The notes beneath the pieces were generated by a model. It was given only the letters and a program-made list of their open reading frames with translations. It was not told the DNA's origin and searched no databases. A DNA stretch of 64,000 nucleotides from Cordia subcordata. Taxonomy: Eukaryota > Streptophyta > Magnoliopsida > Boraginales > Cordiaceae. The first letter of the stretch is position 1. Each line of letters starts with the position of its first letter. A program made the position numbers and the translations under genes. Below are positions 35,999-48,823 of the stretch, in pieces. The stretch lies in NCBI GenBank assembly GCA_028554755.1, contig JAPTOF010000020.1, positions 3,973,001-4,037,000 of the forward strand, written 5' to 3'.

Positions 35999-36828
35999 TG
36001 GTGCTAACAAAATAAATAAATACACCAAATTTCTCTATTTTCATATGAGATGGTAATTTATAATGGTATCAAAACCTAAAAATTAAAAAGGTCCTGGTTT
36101 AAAACTAACTCCCACCTATTTTTTTACAAGAAAAAAATTAAAAGTATACACTTGCAATGCTAAAAGAGAAAACCCTACTGAAAGAACAAATTGCAACAAA
36201 ACTAATAAACAAATGCACGAGATCCCTTTTTATAAGTTTAAGTTTTTAGATGAGGTGGTGAATTATCAATTAGGATAACAAAAAAATAAAAAAAATAAAA
36301 AGAAAGAAAAAACTAAAAGCCTAATGTTCTGTTTTAATACTTTAAAAGAAAACAGGTTTATCTTCTAGCTGAAATAATTTTCATTCTTTTATTTTTTCAA
36401 AAACTGTTTCCAAAAACTATTGTCAATAATTGTTCAGTGGAAAAAAAAAAAGAAAAAGAAAACACAAACACTTCTAGATAGACAAAGTTTTTATTGGCCT
36501 GTTTGAATTAGATTTTTTCATGAAAAAATATTTTTCTTAAAAAAGTATATTCTTTTTACAATAATTATTTAGTTTGATTTTAAAAAAAAATTAAAACTCT
36601 AAAAGAAATTCAAATCTATTTTTTTTAAAAGCTAAATTTCTAATTTCTTAATTTTTTAAAATTATTAAAAAACACTTTTAAAAAAAAAACTAATTCAAAT
36701 TAACCCATGTCAATTACATGCTACCAAGGCTCGGTCAAACAAAACTCCTACTTTTCAACCTTGCCAACTCTATTTAAAATATGTATACGTGGAGGGCCAA
36801 ATAGAATTGATCCTACCCACATGTGTAA
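35999..36828. repeat. NLR upstream block, copy 3 (continued)
   Basis: It is homologous to 28270-28900. It holds a foldback MITE at 36496-36706 (ends GGCCTGTTTGAATTAG and, reversed, GGGTTAATTTGAATTAG). The empty site is at about 28772. Confidence 0.7.
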
Positions 36829-36967
36829 GAGCCCATTTGGCTAAGCTTATTTTTAAGTGCTTATAAGTAGAAGTTGCTTATAAGCAAGTTATTTTATATT
36901 TGGATAAATATGTGCTTATAAGCTTTTATGCGTTTGGTAAATAAGTGTTTATAAGTAGCTGTTAGAA

Positions 36968-39019
36968 AATATGGCACCAATATATATATATATACATACA
37001 TATACATATATATATATATGTGTGTGTGTATATGGTATATATAAATTGTGCATTTGCAGAAATTTTAAACAAAGTTAAGGAAACAGAAAATTACAAATAT
37101 AACAATAGACTTACAAACTCATGAAAACTTCAAAAGAATAGCAATGCCAAATTACCGAGGTCTGAATTTCTTCAACTTTCTTAAGACCTTATTGTCTCGC
37201 TACGGTGCTTACGAATAATGACGACTATCTCCTAGTATTCAAATATGGTATTTCTATAGTAGCAGCACTCCAAAATATAGCCAGAATAATGCTAACTCTC
37301 TCTTTGAAGAAAAAGAAAACTCTAGAATTCTAATTTTTAGTGTTAAAATGTGAATGTAGAGAAAAGATGAGCTCTACGAAATGACTTGCGCGCTATTTAT
37401 AGACAATAAGATGCCTGTTTCGAAAAACTATGCCAACTAGGTTCAAAGGAAAAATCGAATTATGTAACTACGACTTGGTTCAAAGCATTATGGGGGTTTA
37501 GTCCTCTGCCTATTCCTATGACGAGCAGACAATGCTGCTTATAAAAGTTTAGGCTAAGCAAAGCTTTTAATGACTCTTATATCTTGGAAAGTCAAGTAGA
37601 GGTGCAACAAGAGCCTCTTCATAAGAAGTCACTTATGTGAGTAGTAAAGCTAGCAAAATAGGTCAAGACTTATCATTTAACTTGTAAAAATGTAGGGTTA
37701 GGATTTAGTATTTTGCAACCTGTTAGGCAAATGGGACCCAACTCGACTTGACATGCGTAAAGGATGGATTGCACAAGTCAACGCGTTGGTGTTTTCTTTT
37801 TTCTAAATATATACACATATACACACACACATATATATGCCTAAAAGTTGAAAACCCTACATAACTTTAGTCTTTTATTCTTATCACAGCAGCCCTCAAG
37901 TCCATCGACCATCATCATCTCATCTCACCTCTTAACTGATCGAAGTTTAGAGCACAACCGATAACCGTTGGTTGATGCAGGCACGAAGAGGTGAGTTGAA
38001 GAGCGACCGATTACGCTTGTTCGTCCTTTAGATCTGAAAATGCTTTATGAGAAATTGAGATTCTTGGTGCATGTTTTGTGAATCACCAACTTTTATTAAA
38101 CTTTTTATGTTTTGATTTTGGATTTTATTAAACTTTTTATGTTATTATGTTTCATAATGCTTTTTGATTTTTAAAGATTTAAACAGTAAATTCATATATA
38201 TGTCAACAGTAATATGAATGTGATGAAGCCAACTGAATTGATGCTTATGCAAGTTTCTAATCAAAATCTGCTTACTTCTTAGGGTTTTTTTTAAAAAATT
38301 TATTCTTAACTAAACTCTAGGTATCTTTCTAATTAAACTGTCTCTAGGTGCCAGCATTTCATTTGCAATTTTTTGATATGCCAATTCTCATTTATGTGGG
38401 GGATTGTTAGTAAATTGAGTCTGATTGAAAATTTGACTCAATTAATTAGTGAATTAGAAATTGAGATTAATGTTTGGAAAGATGAATAATATATTTCTAA
38501 AATTAAATTAAAATAGAATTTCATTTAATTTTAAAATTAAATTTTAAGAGTGTAACCTTTTCAAACTAAGAGCTTGGCTAAAGACATCCTTGGCATAAAG
38601 AGTTGGCATAGCTTTTCTAAATAGACATCTTGTTGTCTATAAATAGCAAGTCAGTTTGCAAAACTCATCTTTTTTCTACATTCACATTTTCACACTAAAA
38701 ATTCTCATCTTTTTTTTACATTCACATTTTCACACTAAAAATTAGAGTTCTAGAGTTTTTTTCAAAGAGAGAGTTAACATTATTCTAGTTCGCCCATTTT
38801 TATAGTTTGGATTGCTGCTACTGCAGAAATACCAAGGTTGAATCTTGGGAGACAATCGCCATTATTCATGAACACCATAGGGGGGCGATAAGGTCTTAAG
38901 AAAACTGAAAAAATTCAGGCCTCGGTGATTTGGTATTGCTATTCTTTTGAAGTTTTCATAAGTTTGTAAGTCTATTGTTATATTCGTAATTTCATGTTTC
39001 CTTAACTTTGTTTGGTACT

Positions 39020-39062
<43 letters not shown>

Positions 39063-39075
39063 TGCCATATTTTTT
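36968..39075. repeat. long inverted repeat, ~475-bp arms
   Basis: Arm 36968-37442 is the reverse complement of 38600-39075 with roughly 85% identity by eye. Shared text includes CAAAGAGAGAGTTA, TTTGAAGTTTTCAT and TTGGTGCCATAT next to AT microsatellites. The spacer is about 1.16 kb. The arms look like the 3' part of an LTR (TATAAATAGC box, then a CT-rich leader), so this may be two LTRs in opposite orientation. No ORF is recognisable. Confidence 0.7.
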
Positions 39076-39106
39076 ACCAGTTGCAATTGTTGTTTAAAAT
39101 GATTAA

Positions 39107-39575
39107 GAGGGTGTTTGGATTGGCTTATAAAAAAGATTCTTAAAGTACTTTTGATTTTAAGTGACTTTTTTTATTGTCAATTTTAAGTAGTTACTTGTTT
39201 GAATAAAAATTATAGTTATAAAAATAAGTATTTACATGTTTGATGAAAGTTGATTGAAAAGTACGTTATATAGTTAAAATAACTATTAAGAACATTAAAA
39301 TAACATTTAAAAAGGTAAGTATAAGATAAAAGAGTAAAAATATTTTAGTAATAAAAATAAAAAAGTAAGGATAAGATAGTAAATGATTTGGTTAAACTTG
39401 CTTTTTATAAAGTGCTTAAAGCCATAAAAAGCAAAAGCTGGGGTTGGGGAGTTTTTTATTTTCTACTTAAAGTCACTTAAAAAAAGTACGTTTTTAATTA
39501 AAATAAACACTTTCATTAATTTAAATTAGTCTTTAAGCAGGTTTGACTAGAAAAAAAGCCAAACCAAACCCCCTC
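39107..39575. mobile_element. 469-bp MITE with TAA target duplication
   Basis: TIRs are GAGGGTGTTTGGATTGGC and, reversed, GAGGGGGTTTGGTTTGGC. TAA flanks both ends (39104-39106 and 39576-39578). A related copy is at about 62286-63120. Confidence 0.75.
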
Positions 39576-39798
39576 TAAAAAGGACATGTTATTAATTAAT
39601 GTGATAAAATTTTAAGGGTAAACATGTTTTTTTGACATATTTGACCAAGTGCTTATAAGCCGCTTCAAAGAAAAGCTAGTCAGGGTTGCTTTTTTTTTTT
39701 TTTTTACTAGCTTATAAGCTTCTTTACCAAACATATTTTTCATCATGTTTGGCTTATAAGCTGGTTTGACCAACTTATAAGCTGAGCCAAACACCCTT

Positions 39799-40214
39799 TA
39801 AATCATATTGAAAAAAGTACATAGATGAATTAAATTGGTCTCCAACCGTTTATACTTTTTGATCAAGCAATTAATTTCTAACCAAGATATGTGAATAAGA
39901 CAAATGGTAATAAATCAGCATCGCGGCGTTAGCATATTATTTTGGAGAAAAGGTAATTTTAAAGCTTGAATTTTGTAAAATATATAAAATTTAAGAGTTC
40001 AAACATCAAAATTTTAAATAAAAGGCCCTTGAACTTATACAAAAGTGACATTTTGCACAAGTAACGATATTAATTCTTTGTTTATGTAATATTTTTTTTA
40101 AATCTTAGGTGACATTTTATTCTTCTTTCATAACTGAAGTAAATTTCTTTACATAGTTAAAAGGAACTTAAACTAGACCATAGCCTACTGGATGATGAAA
40201 AATGGAAATAATAA
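39799..40214. repeat. NLR upstream block, terminal part
   Basis: It is homologous to 28910-29010 and 31060-31365. It fuses directly to an NLR CC fragment at about 40215, which marks a recombination breakpoint. Confidence 0.7.
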
Positions 40215-40347
40215 AAAATCTTTTGAAGACATTGAGATCCTGGAGCAGCCCCTCGACCGGGTTTTTCGAATCACCGATTAGTTCAGCATTATAACACAGT
40301 AGCTGCGTCAAGTTTTCTAGTAGAAATCCTGTAGCAGCATCTGCGAT
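40215..40347 (-). pseudogene. truncated NLR CC exon, start codon lost
   Basis: The minus-strand frame reads ADAATGFLLENLTQLL as in NLR1, but the initiator ATG is ATC (40347-40345). The homology stops after about 43 codons at the junction with an unrelated upstream block. The leader and promoter behind it are NLR1-like. It is a relic of a fourth gene. Confidence 0.88.
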
Positions 40348-41160
40348 CGCTCTCTCCCCTAGTAAAATCGGTAGAAAGCTGAAAAAATCTTCTTCACGCT
40401 TGGACTACAACAAGGCCTCATATTACTCAGTACTCACTTGATCTATTGCAGGCTCAAGTTTTGCAAAGGTTGACTCAGGGTCAATTATGCAACCAAGTCA
40501 TTCTATAATTTCTTTGTCACACCAATCAAGCAAAGTGTGGATTCCGACGATTATAATATTAGCAACTTGTTGAATTTTCAGCGCGCTTGTGGCTTTGCAA
40601 CCGTTATTTAGTTCTTCCTGTACGCGTTTAACCTTTTAACATCAACATGTCACTTTCATCAAGAAAAGCATAGTGTGAAAGATCATATTTTATTTTATGT
40701 CAGCATTTTGTATGTAATTTTGGACGAATCGTAGATCGTGAGTGTCTGAACCGTACTTTTTCCGAAGTAACTAAGTAATTCTCTAAACTTTCTTTGGCGA
40801 CAACCACATTTCATCAAGAGCACGCTTGAAAAGTCAGTTTATAGTTGGATTTACCTTTAATCTTTTTTGTCACACCAACCACAGAATCAATTGAAGCAAA
40901 TTGTGGATTAATCCAACGAATATATTACAGCAATTTGTTGAATTTGCAGCTCGCCTGTCGTTGTGCAACCATAATTTAGTTTCCTCGGTATGTATTTTCA
41001 ACTTTTTAATGTTACCATGTCAATTACATCAAGAAATGCATAGTGTGAAAGATCATATATATATATATTTTTTATGTCAGTATTTGGTATGTGATTTTGG
41101 ATGAATCATAGATACGAGTGTTTGAACGGTACTTTTTATGAAGTAATCAAGTATTTTCTC
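40348..41160 (-). repeat. promoter and upstream DNA of the lost NLR copy
   Basis: 40348-40850 matches 18193-18800 upstream of NLR1, including the module at 40446-40545 (TTGACT at 40470-40475, GGTCAA at 40479-40484). 40860-41160 is a further tandem copy of the same upstream stretch (ACACCAACCACAGAATCAAT). Confidence 0.75.
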
Positions 41161-41889
41161 TATCTCACAATATCAGTCGTTTTAGAGAATTTTTTTGTCT
41201 CAAAATGTCTCACTTTAAGAAGTTCAATAAAGTAATAATTATTTTTTTTTAAATTTATCCTTATTTTATTCTCAACTAAATCTCATTAATATCAAATAAG
41301 ACAAAAAAAAGGAGAAAAGAGTTTTTTTTTTGTCAAGTGATTACAAATTTATCAAAAAATAAAGCTATTAATTAATTTTATTGGTCTAAGTGTAAAAACT
41401 TTAAACACTAATAAAATGAGACGACGAGTAATTCTCTAAACTTTATTTGGTGACAACCAGAGTAGCGCACACTTCACTAAGAAGTCAGACTGATTCAAAG
41501 GAAAAAAAGAAGGAAAAAAGAAAAAGAAAACAACAACAAAACAAACACTATATTTCGGAACAGGAAAATAGCTGTGATTCGCGGCACAAAATCTAGTTGA
41601 GATTCACTTGGCAACAAAAATTTGTTTCCTGGATTCTAGGTTGTTTTGGCCGTGCCTCCTTTTCTTATTCTTTAATTTTACAGTTGAAATTGGATATTAA
41701 GTTATGACTCTAGAAATTTAGATAAAATGCGCTCGATGCACAACCTCCCGACCATTTGCGAGGAATTTAACTTATATGAGTTTTGACACTAATCTCTGTC
41801 ATGTTGGAATCAATAAAAGAAAGTCATTTCAACAAATAAACTTTCTATTATTCAAAATAGTGTTTTATTCTTTATGGAGTGAAATTGCT
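41161..41889. other. unassigned intergenic DNA
   Basis: It is AT-rich. The motif GTAATTCTCTAAACTTT recurs near 41430, a further echo of NLR1 upstream DNA. No gene is visible. Confidence 0.5.
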
Positions 41890-42732
41890 ACCACCTCAAC
41901 TAATAATTTATTAATAACCGAAGTCAATCTCACACGTGTTATTCTTCTTACTTGTCTTTCTTTATTGTTATACTTGGGGTTGCTTCACCGCGTTATTTTA
42001 CAATTTGCTTTTCTTTATTATTACTATTTTCTAAATTGGTGTTATGGTGACGTGAAGTTACAATTAATAATGCTGTTATAGTTTGGCGACGATACCTTAT
42101 AAATTATTTTGATCAATATTAACTATTAGGTTAGATTAATGCTCTTATTAATATATTCACTAAAGGTTCATTTGGATTACCCTTTTAAAAAAGTACTTAT
42201 TTGTATAACTTCGCAAAAAAGTGTTTTCCTTTATAAGTTCACTTTTTTTGCTTCCAAAAAAATTTAACTTCTTTTAAAAATTATTTCAAATACTTGTTGC
42301 AAAAAAATAAAATGCTCTTTTTAAGGAAAAAAAAAAGTATTCTAGTTTTCAGGGAAAAAAGAAAAAGAAAAAGAAAAAATCCTAAATAAATTTGACAAAG
42401 GGTATCACACTTGTCTATGGAATCATTTGGCCAAGTGAGGAAATGTTGTACTATCTTTTCGAAGCGGTCTTAGTGTCCAGATAATTACAATTAAAATTCT
42501 TGCAGTTCAATCGTGACCAAAAATAAAGAAACCATGTTCAACACCCTATGTTGCTTCCAATAATCCTTGCCTGCCTGCTTTTTGCCCGAACTTTTATGCT
42601 ATTAAATGGTGATAGGCTTTTACTTTTTAAATGTTATTGTATCCACATAAATTAAAACTTCTAAATTCGATATCAAAACTTTTGAAATACTTTATTTAAT
42701 ACCAACTAATTTTAAGATAGAACCTGAAAATA

Positions 42733-42769
<37 letters not shown>

Positions 42770-43426
42770 TTATTCTTGCTTACTTCTTCTATCACGCACG
42801 TTATTAATTTTGCCTCCAACAGTTAGTCATGGGTTATCTATGAAGAAGGCATTGGGCGTATTGGAGAGTCCATTGTGTTATATATGGATATGTTGTTGCC
42901 TTCAACAATTAATTAAGAGTCACATACGAAGAGAGCATATATAGAAGAATCCAACTGTTAGATGTGAATAGATCAGCATGTTGGTAGTCTAGTAGTAGAT
43001 TTTGAGCCAACCAATTAATTAATTTGACCGCAGTACTTTTGGCAAGAATTATGCTGCTGGGGTGCGTTTAATTTAGCTAGATTATTAGCAACTATAAAAA
43101 GGCGGAAATGAAGCATTTCAACAGATTAAAGATCAGTTCCAGAAATGAAGTCACACACGGTCACACATGCTTAATTATTACAAAAGAAAGCAATACAGAC
43201 ATGGTCCATGCCGCACTCGCAAAGCAGAAATCAAATTGAAATTACAGCAGCAAAATAAACAACATAACTCTCCATGCTTATTTACAATGGAAAGTACCTC
43301 TTTATTGGTGCACAGAAGACAAACCCAAACTGGTCCAATGCCAGGACAGGACCCAAAACAAACAGCAACTGATTCAGGCTGCAGGAGTTCAATGACTGAA
43401 GCTCTTGTGATCAAGCAAGTACGCAG
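41890..43426 (-). other. 3' flank of NLR3, duplicate of NLR2 flank
   Basis: It is homologous to 21730-22704, interrupted at about 42160-42900 by AT-rich sequence with an (AT)n run (42735-42768) and a weak foldback. No gene is visible. Confidence 0.65.
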
Positions 43427-45556
43427 TCATTGATCTGGAGGATATATATAGAGCCTAAACGAGCCTTTTTCCTGGTAAACTTCTCTTGCTGAATCGACAA
43501 CTGCCTTGTTTGTGCGATGGAGTTTCAGTACCTTCAAGCTTGTTAAATCTGCCAAGCCAGATGGGACTTCCTGAAGATTTTCAGTGTTGAAGAACAAGAT
43601 GTGTAAGACTTGGAAAGCTTAGCTTTGAAGCCCTCCAAGTCTTTGAATCTGTCCTCTCAATATGCAACAGTTTGAGAGAAGGGAAGCCTCCATCTCCTGA
43701 TTCCCAGGACTCTCCTCTGAACGCGTTCTCTTTCAACTTGAGCTCCTCAAGATTTTCCAACTTTTCTAGTGTTTGCATTTGCTTCCACTCAAGTAAAGCT
43801 CCTGATAAAGTCAGTTTCTGCAGCTTTGGTGGGAACTCATATGCTGGAGGAAGCGTGATCTTAGCTTCGTCAGAAGATGAACCAGCGTACACATCATTGA
43901 AGAGCTTCAAATTTGTGAGATGCTGTAGATTTCTAATATTGTGGAAATATGCATCGAAAAATACTGCCACATTTCCCCGAACTCCCAATTTTTTAATATG
44001 AGGAGTCCTTGCAAAAAGTTCTTCAGTGCAGCTGTCAGGTGTGATATCATGGAAAGACTTTGAACGCTTTCCTTATTGCTTGGAGTTTTAGATGGTGGGG
44101 GAGGTAGCACAGCAGATGCATTTGTGTGTTGATGTCTCAGTTGATACATCTTCCACACGTCTTCTTTCAGTTGAAGCCTAGGTGATGTTGTTATGAGTAT
44201 CATTGTTTGCATGTTCCATAATCTGGAGATGCTGGACGTGAGGACCTCGATATTACAAGAGAGCAATGTACCTCAACAGATCCAGTAGAAGCAGGTCCTT
44301 GGGAAACATTTCAAAGGTGAGGGATCTTATTTCTAACACTCTTAGCAATCTGAAGGCTTTAGGGATTGTTGATAAGTGAGCTCGCTGCAGGGTAATCTTG
44401 CGTGGGTCAAAACACAAAAATGAGCGGACGCGCTCACCAAAAGGCTTGGAAGAGACATACTCCTCAACCTGTTTATGGATACAAATACGCCGATACTTGT
44501 AAGAGTCCAATTATTAGCATCTTCTATCACTTGATATAACATTTGTTTTTGAGATTCCTCCTTACAAAACTTATGCAATATGTCATGAACACGGCATGTT
44601 TTGATTTGACCATTAGGCCTCATTTGTGCCACTGTCGATAAGCTTCGGTTGGCAAGATCCTCCACGAAAGCCTCGGCTGTTTCCTCCAAACTTCGTCCCC
44701 CTCTCTGTTCTATGAACCCTTCTGCAATCCAGAGGAGGATTAATTTTCTGATGGGAATCTCATAATCTTCTGGAAAGACTCCCGAGTAAAGAAAGCATGA
44801 TTTCAAGTGGTAGGGCAAGTCAAAGCGAGTAATTCCTCCTGCTCTTGAACAATGAACGACTCAACATTCTCAGCCACTCGCTTCCACCACTCACTTGACT
44901 GGGGATTATTCAAAACAACACCAGCAATCACCACTAAAGCGAGTGGTAGCCCTTTACATCTTGTAGCTATTAAGCTCCCAAGATCTTTTAGTTCACCAGG
45001 GGGGCATCTTTCCTTCCCAAAAACCCTCTTCTCTAGTAACTCCCAACTTTTGTCTGGGGTAAGAAATTTCAAGTTATGAGGCTCCTTCCTTGGATTCGCA
45101 TATTTAGCCACATATGAGTGTTGACTAGTGATCAAAATCCTACTACCTTTCTTGTTATCTGGAAAAACACTTTTGAGATCATTCCAGGCTTCTTTAGTCC
45201 AGACATCATCCATGACAATGAGATACTTCCCCATTTCTAAATGTTGATGTAGTACTGTAGCTATGACTTCATCTGACCTGTCTGAATAGTTTGTCATCGT
45301 CGTCTGCGCCAAGATGGAGAGAAATACTTCCCTTCTACTATAACTTTGAGAGACGAAAACCCATGCACGAGTGAAAAATTCGTACTCGATAATTTCATCA
45401 TCGTAGATCTTTCTTGCTTAATGTTGTCTTGCCAAGTCCGGCCATTCCAATGATTGTGATGATGTCCAAATCCATATCTCCTCTGGGGAGACGTTCAATT
45501 ACGGTTTTTGCCTCTTCGTCAAAGCCCAGCACATTGTCTTGCAGCAATGAAGGAAG
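43427..45556 (-). pseudogene. NLR3 pseudogene, NB-ARC-LRR exon
   Basis: It is homologous end to end with NLR2 exon 2 (acceptor AATAG, first residues LPSLLQDN; TGA at 43427-43429). The P-loop GMAGLGKTT is present. At least six disruptions follow by comparison with NLR2: an extra T near 45419 just after the P-loop, a 10-bp deletion near 44821 removing part of LSYDHLPY, a net 4-bp loss near 44502, a 2-bp loss near 44258, a 2-bp gain near 44038 and a 2-bp loss near 43580. Kinase-2 MDDVW, GLPL, RNBS-D and VHD survive in separate frames. It cannot encode a receptor. Its CC exon is at 63373-63773. Confidence 0.93.
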
Positions 45557-46257
45557 CTATTGATGATGAATTAATAAGAATTGAGTTAGCTGTGTTCGAG
45601 AAAATTCAATTGAAAACACCAATTATACCACATATGCAACCAAGACAATGAGTAAACTGTTAAAATTTGTCATCCGATCTATAAGTCAAAGGAGGAAATT
45701 ATCTTCTCATATATACGCGTATATGCTTGACAGCTTGATACAATAAATTTAAGAGCCCAATTTTGTTTATCTAAATGTGCGGATAAGTAATTAAAGTTCA
45801 TATATAAACAACTTTTGATAATAATAAATAAAATTAAAATACAATAGCTATGAGTTAACTAAACAGTCATAAGTTGTTCAAAAAAATAATAGCTACTAAA
45901 TAACTAATGATGCCAAACTGGGCCTTAAGTGATGAATAGCCAAAGAAGTATTTGAACAGTATCGGCTTATAAACGATTTATTTATTTGGTAAATAGGTGC
46001 AGAGTTAAAATAACTAAAACAGAATCTTTTATTAATAAATAGTAAAAAAACATTAGCAATATGTAATTTGGAATCTAAATTTAATTAAAACAACTAATGA
46101 TTATAACACACACACACACTCTCTCTATATATATGAATATGAATATATCAAATTGATAAATTTAGATTACTGAAAATATAAATAAAATTATATAATAGGT
46201 AAAAATTAAATTCGTGTATTTTCTATTGATATATTATGAAGGTTAATTTATATAGTT

Positions 46258-46293
<36 letters not shown>

Positions 46294-46488
46294 TTAAATT
46301 TACAATCCATATAAAAATAAAGAGAATGAAAATTTTCAATTTTTCTGCGTGTGCATGAGTGTGTATGAGTGAAGGGAGAGTCTTGCATGTGATTTTAATT
46401 CTTTTCGGGCGTTGGCTTTTTTTTTTTTTGAAAAAAAAACATTGCCTATATATAATTTTAAGAAAAGAAAATACCACATCAGGATGAT

Positions 46489-46665
46489 TGTCACACCCCT
46501 AAGCCTAGGCCCGAGAGCGAGATTGGTGTTATGGGCATAATTAATAACTACTTGGGCTTCTAATCAACTAGTCCAAAATGGTTAACCCAAGTTATTAGTT
46601 ATACTCACACCACTCACTTATAAACAAGTCACGAGTCACCCCACAAATTGATATGGGATATCACA
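46489..46665 (-). repeat. TRIM LTR 1
   Basis: 177-bp LTR. The following internal piece 46666-46855 resembles the other internals and has a mutated primer site (TGGTATCAGAAC). Confidence 0.75.
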
Positions 46666-46855
46666 TTTACCCCCTGTTAAGGACCTGACGTTCTCATCAA
46701 GAGCATACAATCACACACAAGACCAGACGGTGCAGGATTCTAGAGTTAGCTCCTACATGCTCAAGAGATGGCTCCCACCAGACATATGGTGTAGCATTTT
46801 GTCCCGCATAACACTTAACTCCCGTAATCAGCTGGTAACTAGTTCTGATACCACT

Positions 46856-48110
46856 TATAATGACCTAGGCTCAACTACTGACTTGCCATCACACTTGAGC
46901 CTAACCAACTGGCCCAAAATCTTGAAACCTCTGGGTTTAACCTTATTATTATTTTTATTATTACCAAGAATCTTTTTATTCTTTCCTTTCTCTCGTGATC
47001 TAAATCCTTAGTCACTACCATGGTTATCATGTTTGGTTTAATATTGTAACAATGGCTTATTGCTTACTGAAAAGTTATAAGATTCTACCTACGATAACCC
47101 ATAAATATAATTGATATTCTCTTTCATGAGATGGGTTATTAAAAAACAAAAAAGTTAGTCTATTTTTACTCTTGTCACATGATGTAACTCAACTCTTTCT
47201 TTTTGATCATCAATCATAAGTAACTATCCTGTTACAACACTATTTTCTTGTTATAGTATTGACTTCAATAACGTAAGTTATGCTATGATGTAGCATTTTA
47301 TCATGATACGATACAACTTGATATGATATGACTTGACATGATATGACCTGACTTGACTGGCATATGCTCGCCTTCGCGTGAAATTTTGGGATCCCATTTC
47401 ATGTATGGTTGAGCTTATTGGGGTATACTCCCCTATCATGTGAGTGCCTGTGGGGGCCTTAAACCCATATCATGTGTGCCAGTGGAGGCTTTATACCCAT
47501 CTTTTGATATGATCACAATTGATTCTTGATTGAGATTTGAGGGCCTTGTTCCCTCACCATGAATTTATTATAATTAAATCACTACAGCATAGTCACAACT
47601 CATGTTACATAATATTCAGTATACTTTCTTTTACGAGTTAAATTCTTGTTATGATTAATATGAATTTTAATCCTACGCACTCCAATATTTTCTTAATGTC
47701 CTTCCAGGAACGTGTTATCTTGTTTCAGCTTTCCTATTATTTAATACTCACGTTTGTCCTATTTTGGGGAAAGACCCTTCCTTACTGAGCATTTGATTTG
47801 TTTACCTTTATATTTTTATAATCTTACAGATGATCACGATTAAGGGGATGTACGTTTGCGATAAGGAATGACCTTATCTTTATTAGTATTTTGAGAATTA
47901 GATTTTTATTATTGAGACACTGCTTTGTTTGATAGTTGGGTTATGGTAGGTGTGCCGGTTCGGCAAAGACTTGTAATAGATATTTGGAGTTTCTTGCTAT
48001 GTGTTGGAGCTCATAGTTTTTATTTCAATATTTATGGCATTTAGTGCTCTGTTTGATTGTCAAAGTTTTTAGTAGCCTTGTGGTTCACGGGGTTCACTCC
48101 TCTTGGTTTT
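46856..48110. other. unassigned sequence inside the TRIM array
   Basis: This 1.25-kb region is not shared by the short internals. It has TTACTGAGCATTTG and a Gly/His-poor, non-coding character resembling LTR-retroelement 3' sequence. It may be an insertion or part of a longer parent element. Confidence 0.4.
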
Positions 48111-48286
48111 TGTCACATCCCCAAACCTAGGCTCGCGAGCGAAACTGGTGTTGTGGACATAATTAATAACTATTTGGGCTTCTAATCAACTAGTCCAAAA
48201 TGGTTAACCCAAGTTATTAGTTATACTCACATCGCTTATATTAAACAAGTCATAAGTTACCCAACAAACCGATGTAATATATCACA
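48111..48286 (-). repeat. TRIM LTR 2
   Basis: 176-bp copy of the array LTR. Confidence 0.75.
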
Positions 48287-48455
48287 TTCACCCCTTGTTA
48301 AAGACATGACGTCCTCGTCAGGGGCACACAATCACACGCAAGACCAAGCAGTGCAGGACTTTAGAAGTGGCTTTTACTGCAGATATGGTGCAGCACTTTC
48401 CCCCTCATAGCACTTAACTTCCACAACTGGCTAGTAACTGGCTCTAATACCATTC

Positions 48456-48632
48456 TGTCACGCCCTCAAGCCCAGGCCCGCGAGCGAGACCGGTGTTGTT
48501 GACATAACTAATAACTACTTGGGCTTTTAATCATCTGGTCCAAAATGGTTAACCCAAGTTATTAGTTATACTCACACCACCCACTTATAAACAAGTCATA
48601 AGTCACCCCATAAATAGATGTGGGATATCACA
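48456..48632 (-). repeat. TRIM LTR 3
   Basis: 177-bp copy of the array LTR. Confidence 0.75.
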
Positions 48633-48823
48633 TTTACCCCTCGTTAAGGACCTGACGTCCTCGACAAGGGCAAACAATCACATACAAGACCAGGCGACGC
48701 AGGACTCTAGAGGTGGCTCCTATCGGCTCAAGAGGTGGGTCTCACTATACATATGGTGTAGCACTTTGCTTCGCATAGCACTTAGCTCTCGTAATCGGAT
48801 GGTAACTGGCTCTGATACCATTC

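Larger units (their letters stand above)
36829..39798. mobile_element. PIF/Harbinger-like TIR element with nested inserts
   Basis: The ends GAGCCCATTTGGCTAAGCTT and, reversed, AAGGGTGTTTGGCTCAGCTT are flanked by TAA (36826-36828 and 39799-39801). Both subterminal regions repeat GCTTATAAG. The empty site is near 28905 in block copy 1. Only about 0.35 kb is the element itself; the interior is a long inverted repeat (36968-39075) and another MITE (39107-39575). Confidence 0.65.

Noticed and set aside
41776..42081. 101-codon plus-strand frame
   Set aside because: It overlaps the non-coding NLR 3' flank duplicate (21730-21840) and has no recognisable domain.
43427..45556. NLR3 as a functional receptor with assembly errors only
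   Set aside because: The disruptions include 10-bp and net 4-bp losses, not just homopolymer slips, and the intron is split by 16 kb with a phase mismatch at the CC donor.
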